A stretch of 24,509 nt of DNA, taken from a virus. Positions within the stretch are counted from its first letter, which is position 1. Every line of letters starts with the position of its first letter. The notes below the pieces were generated by a model, which worked only from the letters and a program-made list of their open reading frames with translations, did not search any database and had not been told where the DNA came from. The stretch lies in the IMG/VR virus record IMGVR_UViG_3300020190_004753, positions 1-24,509 of that record; one strand, given 5' to 3'. The translations under genes were made by a program, and so were the position numbers. This document shows positions 6,885 through 12,959 of this stretch, piece after piece.

Positions 6885-7078
6885 ACGATTGTTTTTGGTT
6901 CATCGTTATCAAAACAATCTTCTGTAGAAAGAATGTCTTGAAATTCATTTGATAGAACACCAGTGTTATCTTCTTTTAAATCGCGAGCAAAAATAGCATC
7001 CCATCGTTTATCATATTCATTTTGTGAAATACTAAACGGTCTTGGTTTAGAACCCTTACCGCCTTCATTTGTTGTCAT
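6881..7078 (-). CDS. Conserved small phage protein, GGKGS-RP type
   Basis: A 65-aa soluble protein starting MTTNEGGKGSKPRPFSISQNEYDKRWDAIF. This N-terminal GGKGS...RP...S...F...W..IF pattern recurs in small proteins of many tailed phages, whose function is unknown. The gene has a strong AAGGAG ribosome site and begins 24 nt downstream of the 3' end of the tRNA-Pro gene. It marks this stretch as phage DNA next to the bacterial-like oxidoreductases. Confidence 0.8.
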   Translation of the reverse strand: MTTNEGGKGSKPRPFSISQNEYDKRWDAIFARDLKEDNTGVLSNEFQDILSTEDCFDNDEPKTIV

Positions 7079-7102
7079 TTAAAATCTCCTTTTTTTATTA
7101 AT

Positions 7103-7179
7103 TGGTCGGAGTGGTGGGATTCGAACTCACGACCTCCTGCTCCCAAAGCAGATGCGCTACCAGACTGCGCTACACTCCG
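7103..7179 (-). tRNA. tRNA-Pro (anticodon TGG), CCA encoded
   Basis: A 77-nt cloverleaf with acceptor stem CGGAGTG / CACTCCG, anticodon stem CTGCT / AGCAG enclosing loop TTTGGGA (anticodon TGG, codon CCA), T-loop TTCGAAT, discriminator A and encoded CCA at 7103-7105. C1-G72 is the normal first pair of bacterial tRNA-Pro, which supports the identity. Confidence 0.95.
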
Positions 7180-7186
7180 AACTGTT

Positions 7187-7261
7187 TGGTGCCGGATGTG
7201 GGAATCGAACTCACGACCTATCGCTTACAAGGCGATTGCACTACCGCTGTGCTAATCCGGC
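7187..7261 (-). tRNA. tRNA-Thr (anticodon TGT), CCA encoded
   Basis: A 75-nt cloverleaf with acceptor stem GCCGGAT / ATCCGGC, D-stem GCAC / GTGC, anticodon stem ATCGC / GCGAT with loop CTTGTAA (anticodon TGT, codon ACA), T-loop TTCGATT and encoded CCA at 7187-7189. It is separated from tRNA-Pro by 7 nt and starts 10 nt beyond the glycosyltransferase stop. Confidence 0.95.
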
Positions 7262-7271
7262 TAACCAATAC

Positions 7272-8219
7272 TTATGCTAACGTATCATATGATAATTGTT
7301 TAAATAATTTCATCCACTTTTCGGTAAAGTGTTGCGGTGTATGTTTGTAAAGAAGTCTTTCGTAGTCATTTGGCAACTTTTGTGTAGCAATATACTTGTC
7401 AATCAGCTCACTTGTAAGATCAAAACACTTTTGTATGTGTGAAGCGCGGTCAAGAGGCATATCATACAAAACTGAGCGACCTGCAGCAGTTTCTGGCATT
7501 GCAGAAAAATCAGTGTGAATGCAAACACAACCACAAGCTAATGATTCAATCAAACTAATACATGAATTTTCTAACCATGTACACGGATACAGAAAAAAGT
7601 GAGCATCATACTTTGCTTTGATAACATCATTGTAGTCCGGCACAAAACCACGATAAGTCATGTTTTTATGCGCTTTAATTTTTTCATATAATTCTTGATG
7701 AAGGTATTCCATGTCATTCCAAGCATAAAGCTTGTATGAAGAAAAAACAGTCAAGTGAAGATTATCGTATTTTTGACACAACAGGTCAAAAACATCATAC
7801 AAAACATCCAGACCACGATCTGGAACACTTGCATACACAAAATTAATTTTATCTTTTGGTTTTTCTACACTTAAATCTGGAACAAAATCAATAATGTTCT
7901 CAATTATTGAAGTTTTCTCAAAAGGTATGCCATGTTCTCTTATGTACTGACCTCTTTGCCAATCCGAAATGAAAACAAACCAATCCCAGCTGTAAATTCT
8001 TACAGGACTGTCTTGATCACAATGATTATCCATGGCCCAAAGAATTTGCTTCTTGCCATCGATGATTGGTTGTGTTAATTTTGAAATATGAATTTGAAAA
8101 TTTTGATAACTGTCGACCGGAACGTATTTCATAAAGTTCCGAGCCATGTTTTCAGTGCCGCCAACAGATTTATACAATCTTGACGGCATTTTCAGTTCGC
8201 CATTAATAATGCATGACAT
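7272..8219 (-). CDS. Glycosyltransferase, GT-B fold (GT4-like)
   Basis: A 315-aa protein with the two-domain layout of GT-B enzymes. The N-terminal part has KSVGGTENMARNF, resembling the GG-E donor-side loop. The C-terminal part has INFVYASVPDRGLDVL, followed by LYPCTWLENSCISLIESLACGC, the E-x7-E motif that binds the sugar-nucleotide phosphate in GT4 enzymes, and PETAAG. It is likely to glycosylate LPS, a phage structural protein or DNA. The heptose genes in the same window would be a natural donor source, but they are 4 kb away and the link is inferred. Confidence 0.85.
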   Translation of the reverse strand: MSCIINGELKMPSRLYKSVGGTENMARNFMKYVPVDSYQNFQIHISKLTQPIIDGKKQILWAMDNHCDQDSPVRIYSWDWFVFISDWQRGQYIREHGIPFEKTSIIENIIDFVPDLSVEKPKDKINFVYASVPDRGLDVLYDVFDLLCQKYDNLHLTVFSSYKLYAWNDMEYLHQELYEKIKAHKNMTYRGFVPDYNDVIKAKYDAHFFLYPCTWLENSCISLIESLACGCVCIHTDFSAMPETAAGRSVLYDMPLDRASHIQKCFDLTSELIDKYIATQKLPNDYERLLYKHTPQHFTEKWMKLFKQLSYDTLA

Positions 8220-8224
8220 TATTT

Positions 8225-8530
8225 TTAATAAATTTTCTCTCGGCGCATATTTTCGTTGACTTCTCCGTCCATTTTTCGATAATAGAGATAGCCTTCATTG
8301 TCAACACACGCATATCCGTTAAAAAAGTACGAATCCAACTTTCTCAAGCGAGGCAATTCACGCTCATCAAAGTCATAAATGTTCGAAACTTGTAATCCCA
8401 ACCATTTTGAAGCGTTGGAGTCAGAGTTTTTAGCAATTTTTTTTGCCGCTTCTTCATTTTCTGCTTCAACAATGTGAACTTCCGAAAAAGTGTTTACAGT
8501 TTCAACAACAAAAAGACGCTTTTCACTCAT
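8225..8530 (-). CDS. Hypothetical protein, 101 aa
   Basis: No family recognised. The first half (RLFVVETVNTFSEVHIVEAENEEAAKKIA) has the alternating strand-helix pattern of small phage proteins that sense or bind a ligand, ending in basic NENMRREKIY. It overlaps the upstream SH3-like gene by 4 nt (ATGA) and ends 5 nt before the glycosyltransferase start, so all three are co-translated. Confidence 0.65.
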   Translation of the reverse strand: MSEKRLFVVETVNTFSEVHIVEAENEEAAKKIAKNSDSNASKWLGLQVSNIYDFDERELPRLRKLDSYFFNGYACVDNEGYLYYRKMDGEVNENMRREKIY

Positions 8531-8829
8531 TTTTGTACACCTTTACCTAAAGTAAACTCAATCTGACGCACCGAGTCGAATCGAAACGAACGCCAAGCTT
8601 GTTTTTCTAAGTCAAAAACAGCAATTGATTCGTCACTTTGCGCTTTTCCGCTGTTTTTTGGCTTACTTTTATCAGGAATTTTGTTTTCAATGAGAGTGCA
8701 ACACATTTTTCGAGTTGTTCCGTCAAGTTTTTCAAATGTTACAGTGACAATTTCACTTTGCAATGTTGACCGCAACCACTTTTTTCCTTCGGGAGTAACA
8801 ATCTCACTCATTTTCTTCGCTTTTTTCAT
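8527..8829 (-). CDS. SH3-like beta-barrel phage protein (WYL_2/DUF2693-like)
   Basis: A 100-aa protein with a short basic start, then VTVTFEKLDGTTRKMCCTL and DLEKQAWRSFRFDSVRQIE, the two segments that define small Sm/SH3-like phage proteins of the DUF2693 type. They are thought to bind nucleic acid, function unproven. I place the start at ATG 8829 because GCGAGG stands 5 nt ahead of it; an open frame continues to 8859 without a better site. It overlaps the upstream zinc-finger gene by 26 nt. Confidence 0.75.
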   Translation of the reverse strand: MKKAKKMSEIVTPEGKKWLRSTLQSEIVTVTFEKLDGTTRKMCCTLIENKIPDKSKPKNSGKAQSDESIAVFDLEKQAWRSFRFDSVRQIEFTLGKGVQK

Positions 8830-9235
8830 TATAACCTCGCTCTTTAGCATGTTTATCACAAAGGGTTTTTACCCAACTACCTGGTCTAAGGGTGCCAGGA
8901 GAACCACAAACTTCACAAGTACGTGAACTTATCTCTTCAGCATCAGAAATCATCATAGAAATCTCAAAATCTTTACGATCAACATAAAAACGCAGAGTGC
9001 CGAACTTTTCTTTTATTTGTTTTACAAGCGGATAAGGCCGTTTAGTCTCTGGTAAATCGTGGTATTTTAAATTAATGTGTTCTACAATTTGTTTACAAAG
9101 AGAATTCACGATGTTGAACCATCCGGCTTCGTGTTCACAGCCTAAAAAAAAATCTATAGATCGTTTTGGGCTTGAAACATTTTTAAATAATATTGGATAT
9201 TGTGTATACAGAAATTTTTCTAGTTCATCAGTCAT
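8804..9235 (-). CDS. Conserved phage protein with C-terminal zinc finger, 143 aa
   Basis: The core VKQIKEKFGTLRFYV (71-85) and the C-terminal CEVCGSPGTLR...LCDKH (Cys107, Cys110, Cys126, His129) match a widespread family of phage and prophage proteins of unknown function. The four ligands would bind one zinc ion. The C-terminus is highly charged. The gene overlaps the upstream 130-aa gene by 8 nt and the downstream SH3-like gene by 26 nt. Confidence 0.75.
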   Translation of the reverse strand: MTDELEKFLYTQYPILFKNVSSPKRSIDFFLGCEHEAGWFNIVNSLCKQIVEHINLKYHDLPETKRPYPLVKQIKEKFGTLRFYVDRKDFEISMMISDAEEISSRTCEVCGSPGTLRPGSWVKTLCDKHAKERGYNEKSEENE

Positions 9236-9620
9236 TCTTTAAACTTAAAAAAGATTCTATAAATGTTTTAACTTTGTTTAGTTTACATTTAGCCTTAGTA
9301 TCAGCGAGGTACTCTTTCCAAAATTCGCCTGAGTTTTCAGACTTACGTAGAAATGTACCGTATATATTTGAGCCTATAAGATTTTTTACATAAACTTTTG
9401 GATCAGAAAATATTGCTTCAAATTCTTCATCAAAAACTGGAAAACCTTCTTTATTTTTACGAAAAAAGGCGACATGAAACATATCGCCTATTGAATTTGT
9501 TTTTAATGGTTCACCAAGAACACCCTCTTTGACCTTAAAGTAAGCCAATCGCATTTCATCATCAGAGTTAGTTGGCAAAAAATAAAAACCATCAAAGTTT
9601 TCAGCTGAGACTTCATTCAT
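9228..9620 (-). CDS. Hypothetical protein, 130 aa
   Basis: No family recognised. The sequence is a mixture of strands and helices with a basic C-terminus. The start is set at ATG 9620 (MNEVSAENFDGF), which has AGGG upstream and overlaps the previous stop codon; the frame is open two codons further to a TTG. There is no membrane segment or cysteine cluster. Confidence 0.65.
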   Translation of the reverse strand: MNEVSAENFDGFYFLPTNSDDEMRLAYFKVKEGVLGEPLKTNSIGDMFHVAFFRKNKEGFPVFDEEFEAIFSDPKVYVKNLIGSNIYGTFLRKSENSGEFWKEYLADTKAKCKLNKVKTFIESFLSLKND

Positions 9621-9756
9621 AAGCAATTTCCCTACGAATATTATTTTTATCTACATTACGATTATATCGCTTCTTTGAAATAGCAACACGCATACGATAT
9701 TTAGGACTGCGTAAGTCCTTTGCTATCCAATTTCTTGGCTTAGACGGATTCTCCAA
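9613..9756 (-). CDS. Small basic phage protein (RNWIAKDLR-PKYR-RV type)
   Basis: The protein contains RNWIAKDLRSPKYRMRV followed by several Lys/Arg/Tyr pairs, a pattern seen in very small basic proteins of many tailed phages, function unknown. The frame is open to an ATG at 9816, which would overlap the upstream gene by 77 nt. A TTG at 9756 with GAG upstream overlaps it by only 17 nt and still covers the conserved part, so I prefer it (47 aa). The start is uncertain; the reading frame is supported. Confidence 0.6.
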   Translation of the reverse strand: MENPSKPRNWIAKDLRSPKYRMRVAISKKRYNRNVDKNNIRREIAYE

Positions 9757-9979
9757 AGTCTCGTAATATAAGTTTAAGTGCTTCAATTGCTTTCTCCGAA
9801 TGCACAACATCATCATTGTGCAACCACCGATTACCTTTATGATATTCTACCAGGCTATCTTCTAAAGAAGACAAATAAGATTTCAAACCTGCAACCGTAA
9901 TTCGATCAATGGTTTCAAAATCAAGGTAAACGCCGTATCGATTATTTTTTGTATCTTCAAAAAGTTCTAGTTGATCCAT
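9740..9979 (-). CDS. Hypothetical protein, 79 aa
   Basis: No family recognised. It begins MDQLELFEDT and contains the helical stretch AGLKSYLSSLEDSLVEYHKG, with acidic character throughout. The ATG overlaps the upstream TAA by one nucleotide (TAATG), indicating translational coupling. Confidence 0.65.
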   Translation of the reverse strand: MDQLELFEDTKNNRYGVYLDFETIDRITVAGLKSYLSSLEDSLVEYHKGNRWLHNDDVVHSEKAIEALKLILRDFGESV

Positions 9980-10233
9980 TATTTTTCCTTCACAGTTTCA
10001 ATTACAGAAATAGATTCGCTGTATTCATCCATATTTGCAAGTTCGCATTCAATTTGTAGTTCAGTAGCAGCATCTTGTAATTCTAAAGCAAAAGCATTCA
10101 TTAATTCTTGAGCATAAGCAATATCATCATCAGTGCAAGTTTTATACCAATCTTTTATTGTTTCTTCATTTGCTTGAATGAGAAAGGTCAAATTTTTTCG
10201 ATCTTTATCGTTATTAATAAAACCACGAATCAT
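9979..10233 (-). CDS. Hypothetical acidic protein, 84 aa
   Basis: No family recognised. It is predicted mostly helical and acidic (NANEETIKDW..., ...ELQIECELANMDEYSES). The start is ATG 10233, preceded by GGAGGT at 5 nt, an almost ideal ribosome site, and overlapping the upstream stop as ATGA. The frame extends four codons to a GTG that lacks such a site. Confidence 0.68.
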   Translation of the reverse strand: MIRGFINNDKDRKNLTFLIQANEETIKDWYKTCTDDDIAYAQELMNAFALELQDAATELQIECELANMDEYSESISVIETVKEK

Positions 10234-10406
10234 GCAGACCTCCACATATCTTGGCTATCTAGATCATTGTAATAATCTCGCCACTCTTCGGCAGTTTCAA
10301 AGTTCTCTAGAACTTTTATAATGCTTTCGCCAAAAGAATCAACCACATAAAATGTGGTTTGATTTACTGATTCTACAATGTAACGAAATTCAGAAGGAGT
10401 CGTCAT
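10230..10406 (-). CDS. Hypothetical protein, 58 aa
   Basis: The frame is open to 10568, but that longer version would run antiparallel in phase through the better-supported gene at 10390-10638. The internal ATG at 10406, with GGA 8 nt upstream, gives MTTPSEFRYIVESVNQTTF and a 17-nt overlap, so I use it. The product is a small acidic protein with aromatic residues (FYVVDSF, EWRDYYNDL). Function unknown. Confidence 0.58.
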   Translation of the reverse strand: MTTPSEFRYIVESVNQTTFYVVDSFGESIIKVLENFETAEEWRDYYNDLDSQDMWRSA

Positions 10407-10638
10407 AATCATTTTCCATAATGTAGTCTTCATCGGTACCCCAACCAGCTGAGGCAAGCGCTGAAGCATGATCGCCGTCCATTTTATCAAAATCGGCATC
10501 ATCGTAATTATCAAGCATATCAGCAGCTTCAAATACCCACCGAATGGGTACGTCAAAGTGCCTAGCAATTACTTCAAAAGAATCACCATTTGCAATGGCT
10601 TCTTGAAGGTCAAGTACCAAATTACTCATTTTGCTCAT
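10390..10638 (-). CDS. Hypothetical acidic protein, 82 aa (UBA/HTH-like helix bundle)
   Basis: The N-terminal part (LVLDLQEAIANGDSFEVIARHFDVPIRWVFEAADML) has a helix-turn-helix-like rhythm, as in small phage proteins that mimic a DNA-binding fold. The C-terminal half is strongly acidic (Asp/Glu rich). Function unknown; the fold is a guess from the pattern. Confidence 0.65.
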   Translation of the reverse strand: MSKMSNLVLDLQEAIANGDSFEVIARHFDVPIRWVFEAADMLDNYDDADFDKMDGDHASALASAGWGTDEDYIMENDYDDSF

Positions 10639-10647
10639 TTTAAAATC

Positions 10648-10956
10648 TCAAAAAGTGTTAAGTGAAGGTTCAAACTCAGCAATGATTTGACGCTCACGCT
10701 GATACGCATTTTTACGACCACGAACAATTTCAATTACTTCGTAGCGAAACTCAGCATTGACATTGTTACGAATAAAATCACAGAAGGCCCAGGCCTTGTT
10801 TTCACGAAAGGCTCGAGATACGTGCTTCTGCCAGCGAATCTTAACAGAACGAACAAAAGCACGACCACAAGCAACAGTCAGACCGATGTAAGAATCACCA
10901 GTGTCCATGCAGGTCACTTGATACAAAACATAGTTACGATCAGATCGCTTTTTCAT
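10648..10956 (-). CDS. GIY-YIG nuclease domain protein, 102 aa
   Basis: A single-domain GIY-YIG-type endonuclease. The first motif is degenerate (YVLYQVT, residues 9-15), YIG is intact at 23-25, Arg41 and His45 lie on the expected catalytic helix (KIRWQKH), and Glu88 in YQRERQIIAEFEPSLN is the metal-binding glutamate. It could be a homing-type or repair-type nuclease. The ATG lies only 6 nt after the -10 box of the promoter at 10963-10991, so the mRNA may be leaderless. No other start keeps the domain complete. Confidence 0.78.
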   Translation of the reverse strand: MKKRSDRNYVLYQVTCMDTGDSYIGLTVACGRAFVRSVKIRWQKHVSRAFRENKAWAFCDFIRNNVNAEFRYEVIEIVRGRKNAYQRERQIIAEFEPSLNTF

Positions 10957-10962
10957 GGTGCC

Positions 10963-10991
10963 ATTCTATGACAAAAAGTGATATTTGTCAA
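10963..10991 (-). promoter_or_regulatory. Sigma70 promoter (TTGACA-17-TAGAAT), module B
   Basis: TTGACA at 10986-10991 and TAGAAT at 10963-10968 are spaced by exactly 17 bp on the minus strand, just ahead of the GIY-YIG gene. The sequence after the -10 box is GGCACC then ATG. A stem-loop of the repeated family is 36 nt upstream. Confidence 0.88.
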
Positions 10992-11027
10992 GGGCTTGCT
11001 AAGCTCTTGATTTTAAATAACTTTTTT

Positions 11028-11043
11028 GTTGTATTTCTACAAC
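11028..11043 (-). other. Repeated stop-codon stem-loop, module B
   Basis: GTTGTAGAAATACAAC on the minus strand: a GTTGTA / TACAAC stem with a four-base loop. The TAG stop of the 51-aa gene is inside the 5' arm. It is followed by A6, not T, so it does not look like a standard terminator. Confidence 0.7.
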
Positions 11044-11192
11044 AGTGCGACAGCCACTGTGGCGGCGTTCCAGGCGGATCCAAAAATCATTAAAAACCAA
11101 AAGAACTTACTTTTTTCACGAAGCTCTTCGGTGGCTGCACTAAACATCCACAGCGCAAAAGCGGTATTAAGAAACAACCAAAATGTAGTCAT
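11037..11192 (-). CDS. Small two-helix membrane protein, 51 aa
   Basis: MTTFWLFLNTAFALWMFSAA is a hydrophobic helix; a charged turn (TEELREKSK) leads to a second one (FFWFLMIFGSAWNAATVAVALL). This hairpin topology would place both ends on the same side of the inner membrane. Holin-like or superinfection-type roles are possible, none shown. The ATG shares its A with the upstream TAA (TAATG), which supports real translation. Confidence 0.65.
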   Translation of the reverse strand: MTTFWLFLNTAFALWMFSAATEELREKSKFFWFLMIFGSAWNAATVAVALL

Positions 11193-11356
11193 TAAGTATT
11201 TGCTTTAATTTTTGTATCTTTAGAAGTTATCATGGGCACTTTAAGTACCCAAGTTCCCCAATCTTTACGCTTGAGGCGTTCCTGCCAATTATCTATGCCA
11301 TGTTGTTGACACCAAAGCCAGGCATCCAAAAGAAAAGCAAATTCACGGCGAATCAT
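11192..11356 (-). CDS. Hypothetical protein, 54 aa
   Basis: A short soluble protein rich in Trp and basic residues (LLDAWLWCQQHG, DNWQERLKRKDWG). An AGGAG ribosome site stands 7 nt ahead of ATG 11356, and the stop overlaps the next start (TAATG). No family recognised. The ribosome site and coupling are the main evidence that it is a gene. Confidence 0.65.
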   Translation of the reverse strand: MIRREFAFLLDAWLWCQQHGIDNWQERLKRKDWGTWVLKVPMITSKDTKIKANT

Positions 11357-11377
11357 ATTAAACTCCTATAAGTCAAA

Positions 11378-11596
11378 TTAACAAGTGATTTTATTTTTTA
11401 ATCCAAAATGTTTAAGTACATATGTTCCAGGTGTTTCGTACTGATGTGCATTAATTGTAGCAATGTCCGCGCACTCACGAATAATTAACTCTGCAAAAAG
11501 TTCCAAATTATTAGAGTCACCGACCCAGCCTGTACCTTCCGCAGGAATGTAACGAAACCCTGCACGCTTTGCCATGTTGTCTACAAGATCATTCAT
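11378..11596 (-). CDS. FAELIIREC-family phage protein, paralog 1, 72 aa
   Basis: The pattern MNDLVDNMAKRAGF ... LELFAELIIRECADIA ... PGTYVLKHFGL is typical of a very common phage family of unknown function. Two further diverged copies lie at 11903-12139 and 16000-16209. I choose ATG 11596 because it begins at the family's usual N-terminus and overlaps the TGA of the preceding small membrane gene (ATGA); the frame itself is open to 11665. Confidence 0.8.
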   Translation of the reverse strand: MNDLVDNMAKRAGFRYIPAEGTGWVGDSNNLELFAELIIRECADIATINAHQYETPGTYVLKHFGLKNKITC

Positions 11597-11703
11597 ATAA
11601 ACATTGCTGCAAAAAATACCAAAATACCAATGGCCAAAAAAGCCAATTGTAGGCATATCAAACAAACAAAGGTAAGAGCATCACCAAAATCTTTAAAGTC
11701 CAT
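11593..11703 (-). CDS. Small single-span membrane protein, 36 aa
   Basis: MDFKDFGDAL is followed by one long hydrophobic stretch to the C-terminus (TFVCLICLQLAFLAIGILV and more). GGTGG lies 4 nt ahead of the ATG, its stop overlaps the next gene by ATGA, and its start overlaps the previous gene by 11 nt. Such tiny membrane proteins are common in phages and easily missed. An adjacent in-frame ATG at 11706 is an alternative start. Confidence 0.5.
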   Translation of the reverse strand: MDFKDFGDALTFVCLICLQLAFLAIGILVFFAAMFI

Positions 11704-11887
11704 CATTCCACCAATCTTCTTTAACAATTTTTAATGCCTTTGCTAAATCATTTGGATAGACCACCGCATAACCTTCTGCAAGATTATGATTAATTGTTAG
11801 TTGTTGTATTTCATTATACATCTCTTTCAACTTACGAAAGAGAACTGCTTCTTCATTAGAAATTACAGTAAAGTTTCCATCATTCAT
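11693..11887 (-). CDS. Hypothetical protein, 64 aa
   Basis: A small helical protein (SNEEAVLFRKLKEMYNEIQQL) with a second half containing VVYPNDLAKALKIVKEDWW. AAGGA is 7 nt ahead of ATG 11887, which I prefer to a TTG two codons upstream. No family recognised. Confidence 0.62.
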   Translation of the reverse strand: MNDGNFTVISNEEAVLFRKLKEMYNEIQQLTINHNLAEGYAVVYPNDLAKALKIVKEDWWNDGL

Positions 11888-11902
11888 ATACAATCCTTTT
11901 TA

Positions 11903-12139
11903 TTACAGACATTCTTTAACTTCGAAATGTTGTTTAATCCAAGTACCTGCTCTAATGCCTCGCACAAATACGGTTCGTTCGTCAAGTTCACGGGCACACT
12001 CCCGTACAATTAACTCAGCAAATGTATTATAGGCAGTAATAGACTGTTCAGCAGTAAAATTAGTAGGATAAAGATGGCCGTTATCGAGCACGTGGTATAG
12101 TCCAGCCTGTTCAGCAAGTTTTTTAATTTGTTCGTTCAT
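11903..12139 (-). CDS. FAELIVREC-family phage protein, paralog 2, 78 aa
   Basis: MNEQIKKLAEQAG ... TFAELIVRECAREL ... GTWIKQHFEV matches the same family as the genes at 11378-11596 and 16000-16209. Function is unknown. GGAGG is 7 nt ahead of the ATG, but the CCGGAGGT that contains it is exactly complementary to a site 70 nt upstream in a long structured leader, so its translation may be controlled. Confidence 0.82.
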   Translation of the reverse strand: MNEQIKKLAEQAGLYHVLDNGHLYPTNFTAEQSITAYNTFAELIVRECARELDERTVFVRGIRAGTWIKQHFEVKECL

Positions 12140-12174
12140 TCTTATACCTCCGGCTTCTACTTAGGAAAAAATTT

Positions 12175-12207
12175 GGACTCCGGAGCTTTTTTTGAAGCTC
12201 GTAGTCC
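12175..12207 (-). terminator. Terminator-like attenuator hairpin in the leader
   Basis: On the minus strand the outer stem is GGACT / AGTCC (5 bp) and the inner stem GAGCTT / AAGCTC (6 bp), with a small internal loop and a 6-nt A-rich apical loop. Three A and then T6 follow (12166-12174). The gap before the T-run weakens it as a terminator, but the position inside a leader fits attenuation. Confidence 0.55.
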
Positions 12208-12274
12208 ACAGAAATTTTGAATCCGGAGGTTTTTTTCAAGAGAGAAAATAGAAAGCGCAAGTGAATCCTTTAGT

Positions 12275-12302
12275 GGATCCCTTAACATCCAGTAAGGGAT
12301 CC
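12275..12302 (-). other. Perfect 10-bp hairpin in the leader
   Basis: GGATCCCTTA and TAAGGGATCC pair perfectly around an 8-nt loop (12285-12292). It begins about 14 nt into the transcript predicted from the TATAAT at 12316-12321, so it would cap the 5' end of the leader. It could protect the message or be part of the switch. Confidence 0.7.
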
Positions 12303-12315
12303 TTAATCCAAATAT

Positions 12316-12324
12316 ATTATACCA
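12316..12324 (-). promoter_or_regulatory. Extended -10 promoter (TGGTATAAT)
   Basis: The minus strand reads TGGTATAAT, a consensus extended -10 element. The nearest TTGCCA lies 20 bp upstream, too far for a good -35 box, so promoter activity would rest on the TGn motif. It would start transcription near 12309, giving the structured leader. Confidence 0.6.
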
Positions 12325-12358
12325 CCCTCTACTGTAATGTGTGGCAATAGTGAGCTGC

Positions 12359-12559
12359 TTAGCTCTTTACCTGCTTTACAAACTTATGTTCTAGAATTAC
12401 ACGATCACGCACAGCGCCATAGACCTCTACAGGAGATTCTAGTACTACATGGTGGCTCACTTCGCCACCATACTTTACACGAGAGAGCTCTACACGACCC
12501 GCCACAGGGATTGAACCCATGTACAGACCCTTTACTTGTAGACCTTCAAGATTCCACAT
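12359..12559 (-). CDS. Conserved small phage protein, 66 aa
   Basis: MWNLEGLQVKGLYMGSIPVAG then VELSRVKYGGEVSHHVVLE and VYGAVRDRVILEHKFV form a compact beta-rich protein of a type recurring in tailed phages, function unknown. Its ATG shares one base with the TAA of the Lys/Ala-rich gene (TAATG), so the two are coupled. Confidence 0.75.
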   Translation of the reverse strand: MWNLEGLQVKGLYMGSIPVAGRVELSRVKYGGEVSHHVVLESPVEVYGAVRDRVILEHKFVKQVKS

Positions 12560-12888
12560 TACGCGGTCACCTCAACAATGGTTACGGGAGAGGGCTTGCG
12601 AGCGGCGCGCTTTGCGGCAGCACCCACAGGACCAATCTTCATCGCCAGAAGCTTTGCCTCAAGAGCAGCAATGCGATTGGCTTTCTTCAGTGCGCGAGCC
12701 TCAGCAGTGGCCTGACGAGCAACCTTACGAGCGGCACGAAAATCGGCCTTCACCTGTTTGGCGATGGCCTTCTCAGCCTTAACCTTAGTGGCGAGCTCCT
12801 TAACCTCAGAGCGGAGCGCCTTCAGAGCAGTGCGCTTTGCAGCAAGAGAAGCGGTCATATCAGTAAAAGAACCAGAACGAGCAGTCAT
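12559..12888 (-). CDS. Lys/Ala-rich histone H1-like coiled-coil protein
   Basis: From MTARSGSFTDMTASL the 109-aa product becomes an uninterrupted Ala/Lys/Arg helix with heptad-like spacing (KALRSEVKELATKVKAEKA, QVKADFRAARKVARQATA) and ends in a basic KRAARKPSP tail. This resembles histone H1-like or nucleoid-coating proteins, although a scaffold role is possible. The start is ATG 12888 with AGGA 8 nt upstream; the open frame continues to 12948 but runs through the promoter. The gene is much richer in G+C than its neighbours. Confidence 0.7.
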   Translation of the reverse strand: MTARSGSFTDMTASLAAKRTALKALRSEVKELATKVKAEKAIAKQVKADFRAARKVARQATAEARALKKANRIAALEAKLLAMKIGPVGAAAKRAARKPSPVTIVEVTA

Positions 12889-12919
12889 TTTCAATTTCCT
12901 TTTTAAATTCGATGGTGAA

Positions 12920-12948
12920 AGTATATGGCAGAGATGAGGGATTGTCAA
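12920..12948 (-). promoter_or_regulatory. Sigma70 promoter (TTGACA-17-TATACT), module C
   Basis: TTGACA at 12943-12948 and TATACT at 12920-12925 with a 17-bp spacer, about 31 nt ahead of the Lys/Ala-rich gene start. The repeated stem-loop lies 11 nt upstream of the -35 box. Confidence 0.88.
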
Positions 12949-12959
12949 GAGCCTTCGAT

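Larger units (their letters stand above)
12140..12315 (-). promoter_or_regulatory. Long structured 5' leader with terminator-like hairpin and anti-Shine-Dalgarno
   Basis: About 170 nt separate a promoter -10 box from the ATG of paralog 2. In transcript order it holds: a perfect 10-bp hairpin (12275-12302); a pyrimidine-rich stretch; ACCTCCGG (12223-12230); a hairpin GGACT..GAGCTT / AAGCTC..AGTCC (12175-12207) followed by AAA and six T (12166-12171), like an intrinsic terminator; then the ribosome site CCGGAGGT (12146-12153), the exact complement of ACCTCCGG. The 3' arm of the terminator hairpin also contains CTCCGGAG, which can pair with the same segment. This is the layout of an attenuator or riboswitch-like switch; no known class is recognised. 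Confidence 0.55.

Noticed and set aside
10407-10568. N-terminal extension of the 58-aa protein (hydrophobic, starting MLGTLTYPFGG)
   Set aside because: It lies entirely within the better-supported 82-aa gene in another frame; the internal ATG with a ribosome site explains the conserved-looking part.
12337-12906. A 189-codon open frame on the plus strand
   Set aside because: It is antisense to the Lys/Ala-rich and 66-aa genes, has no ribosome site and its composition (Leu/Ser/His/Arg) is the mirror of G+C-rich Ala/Lys codons.
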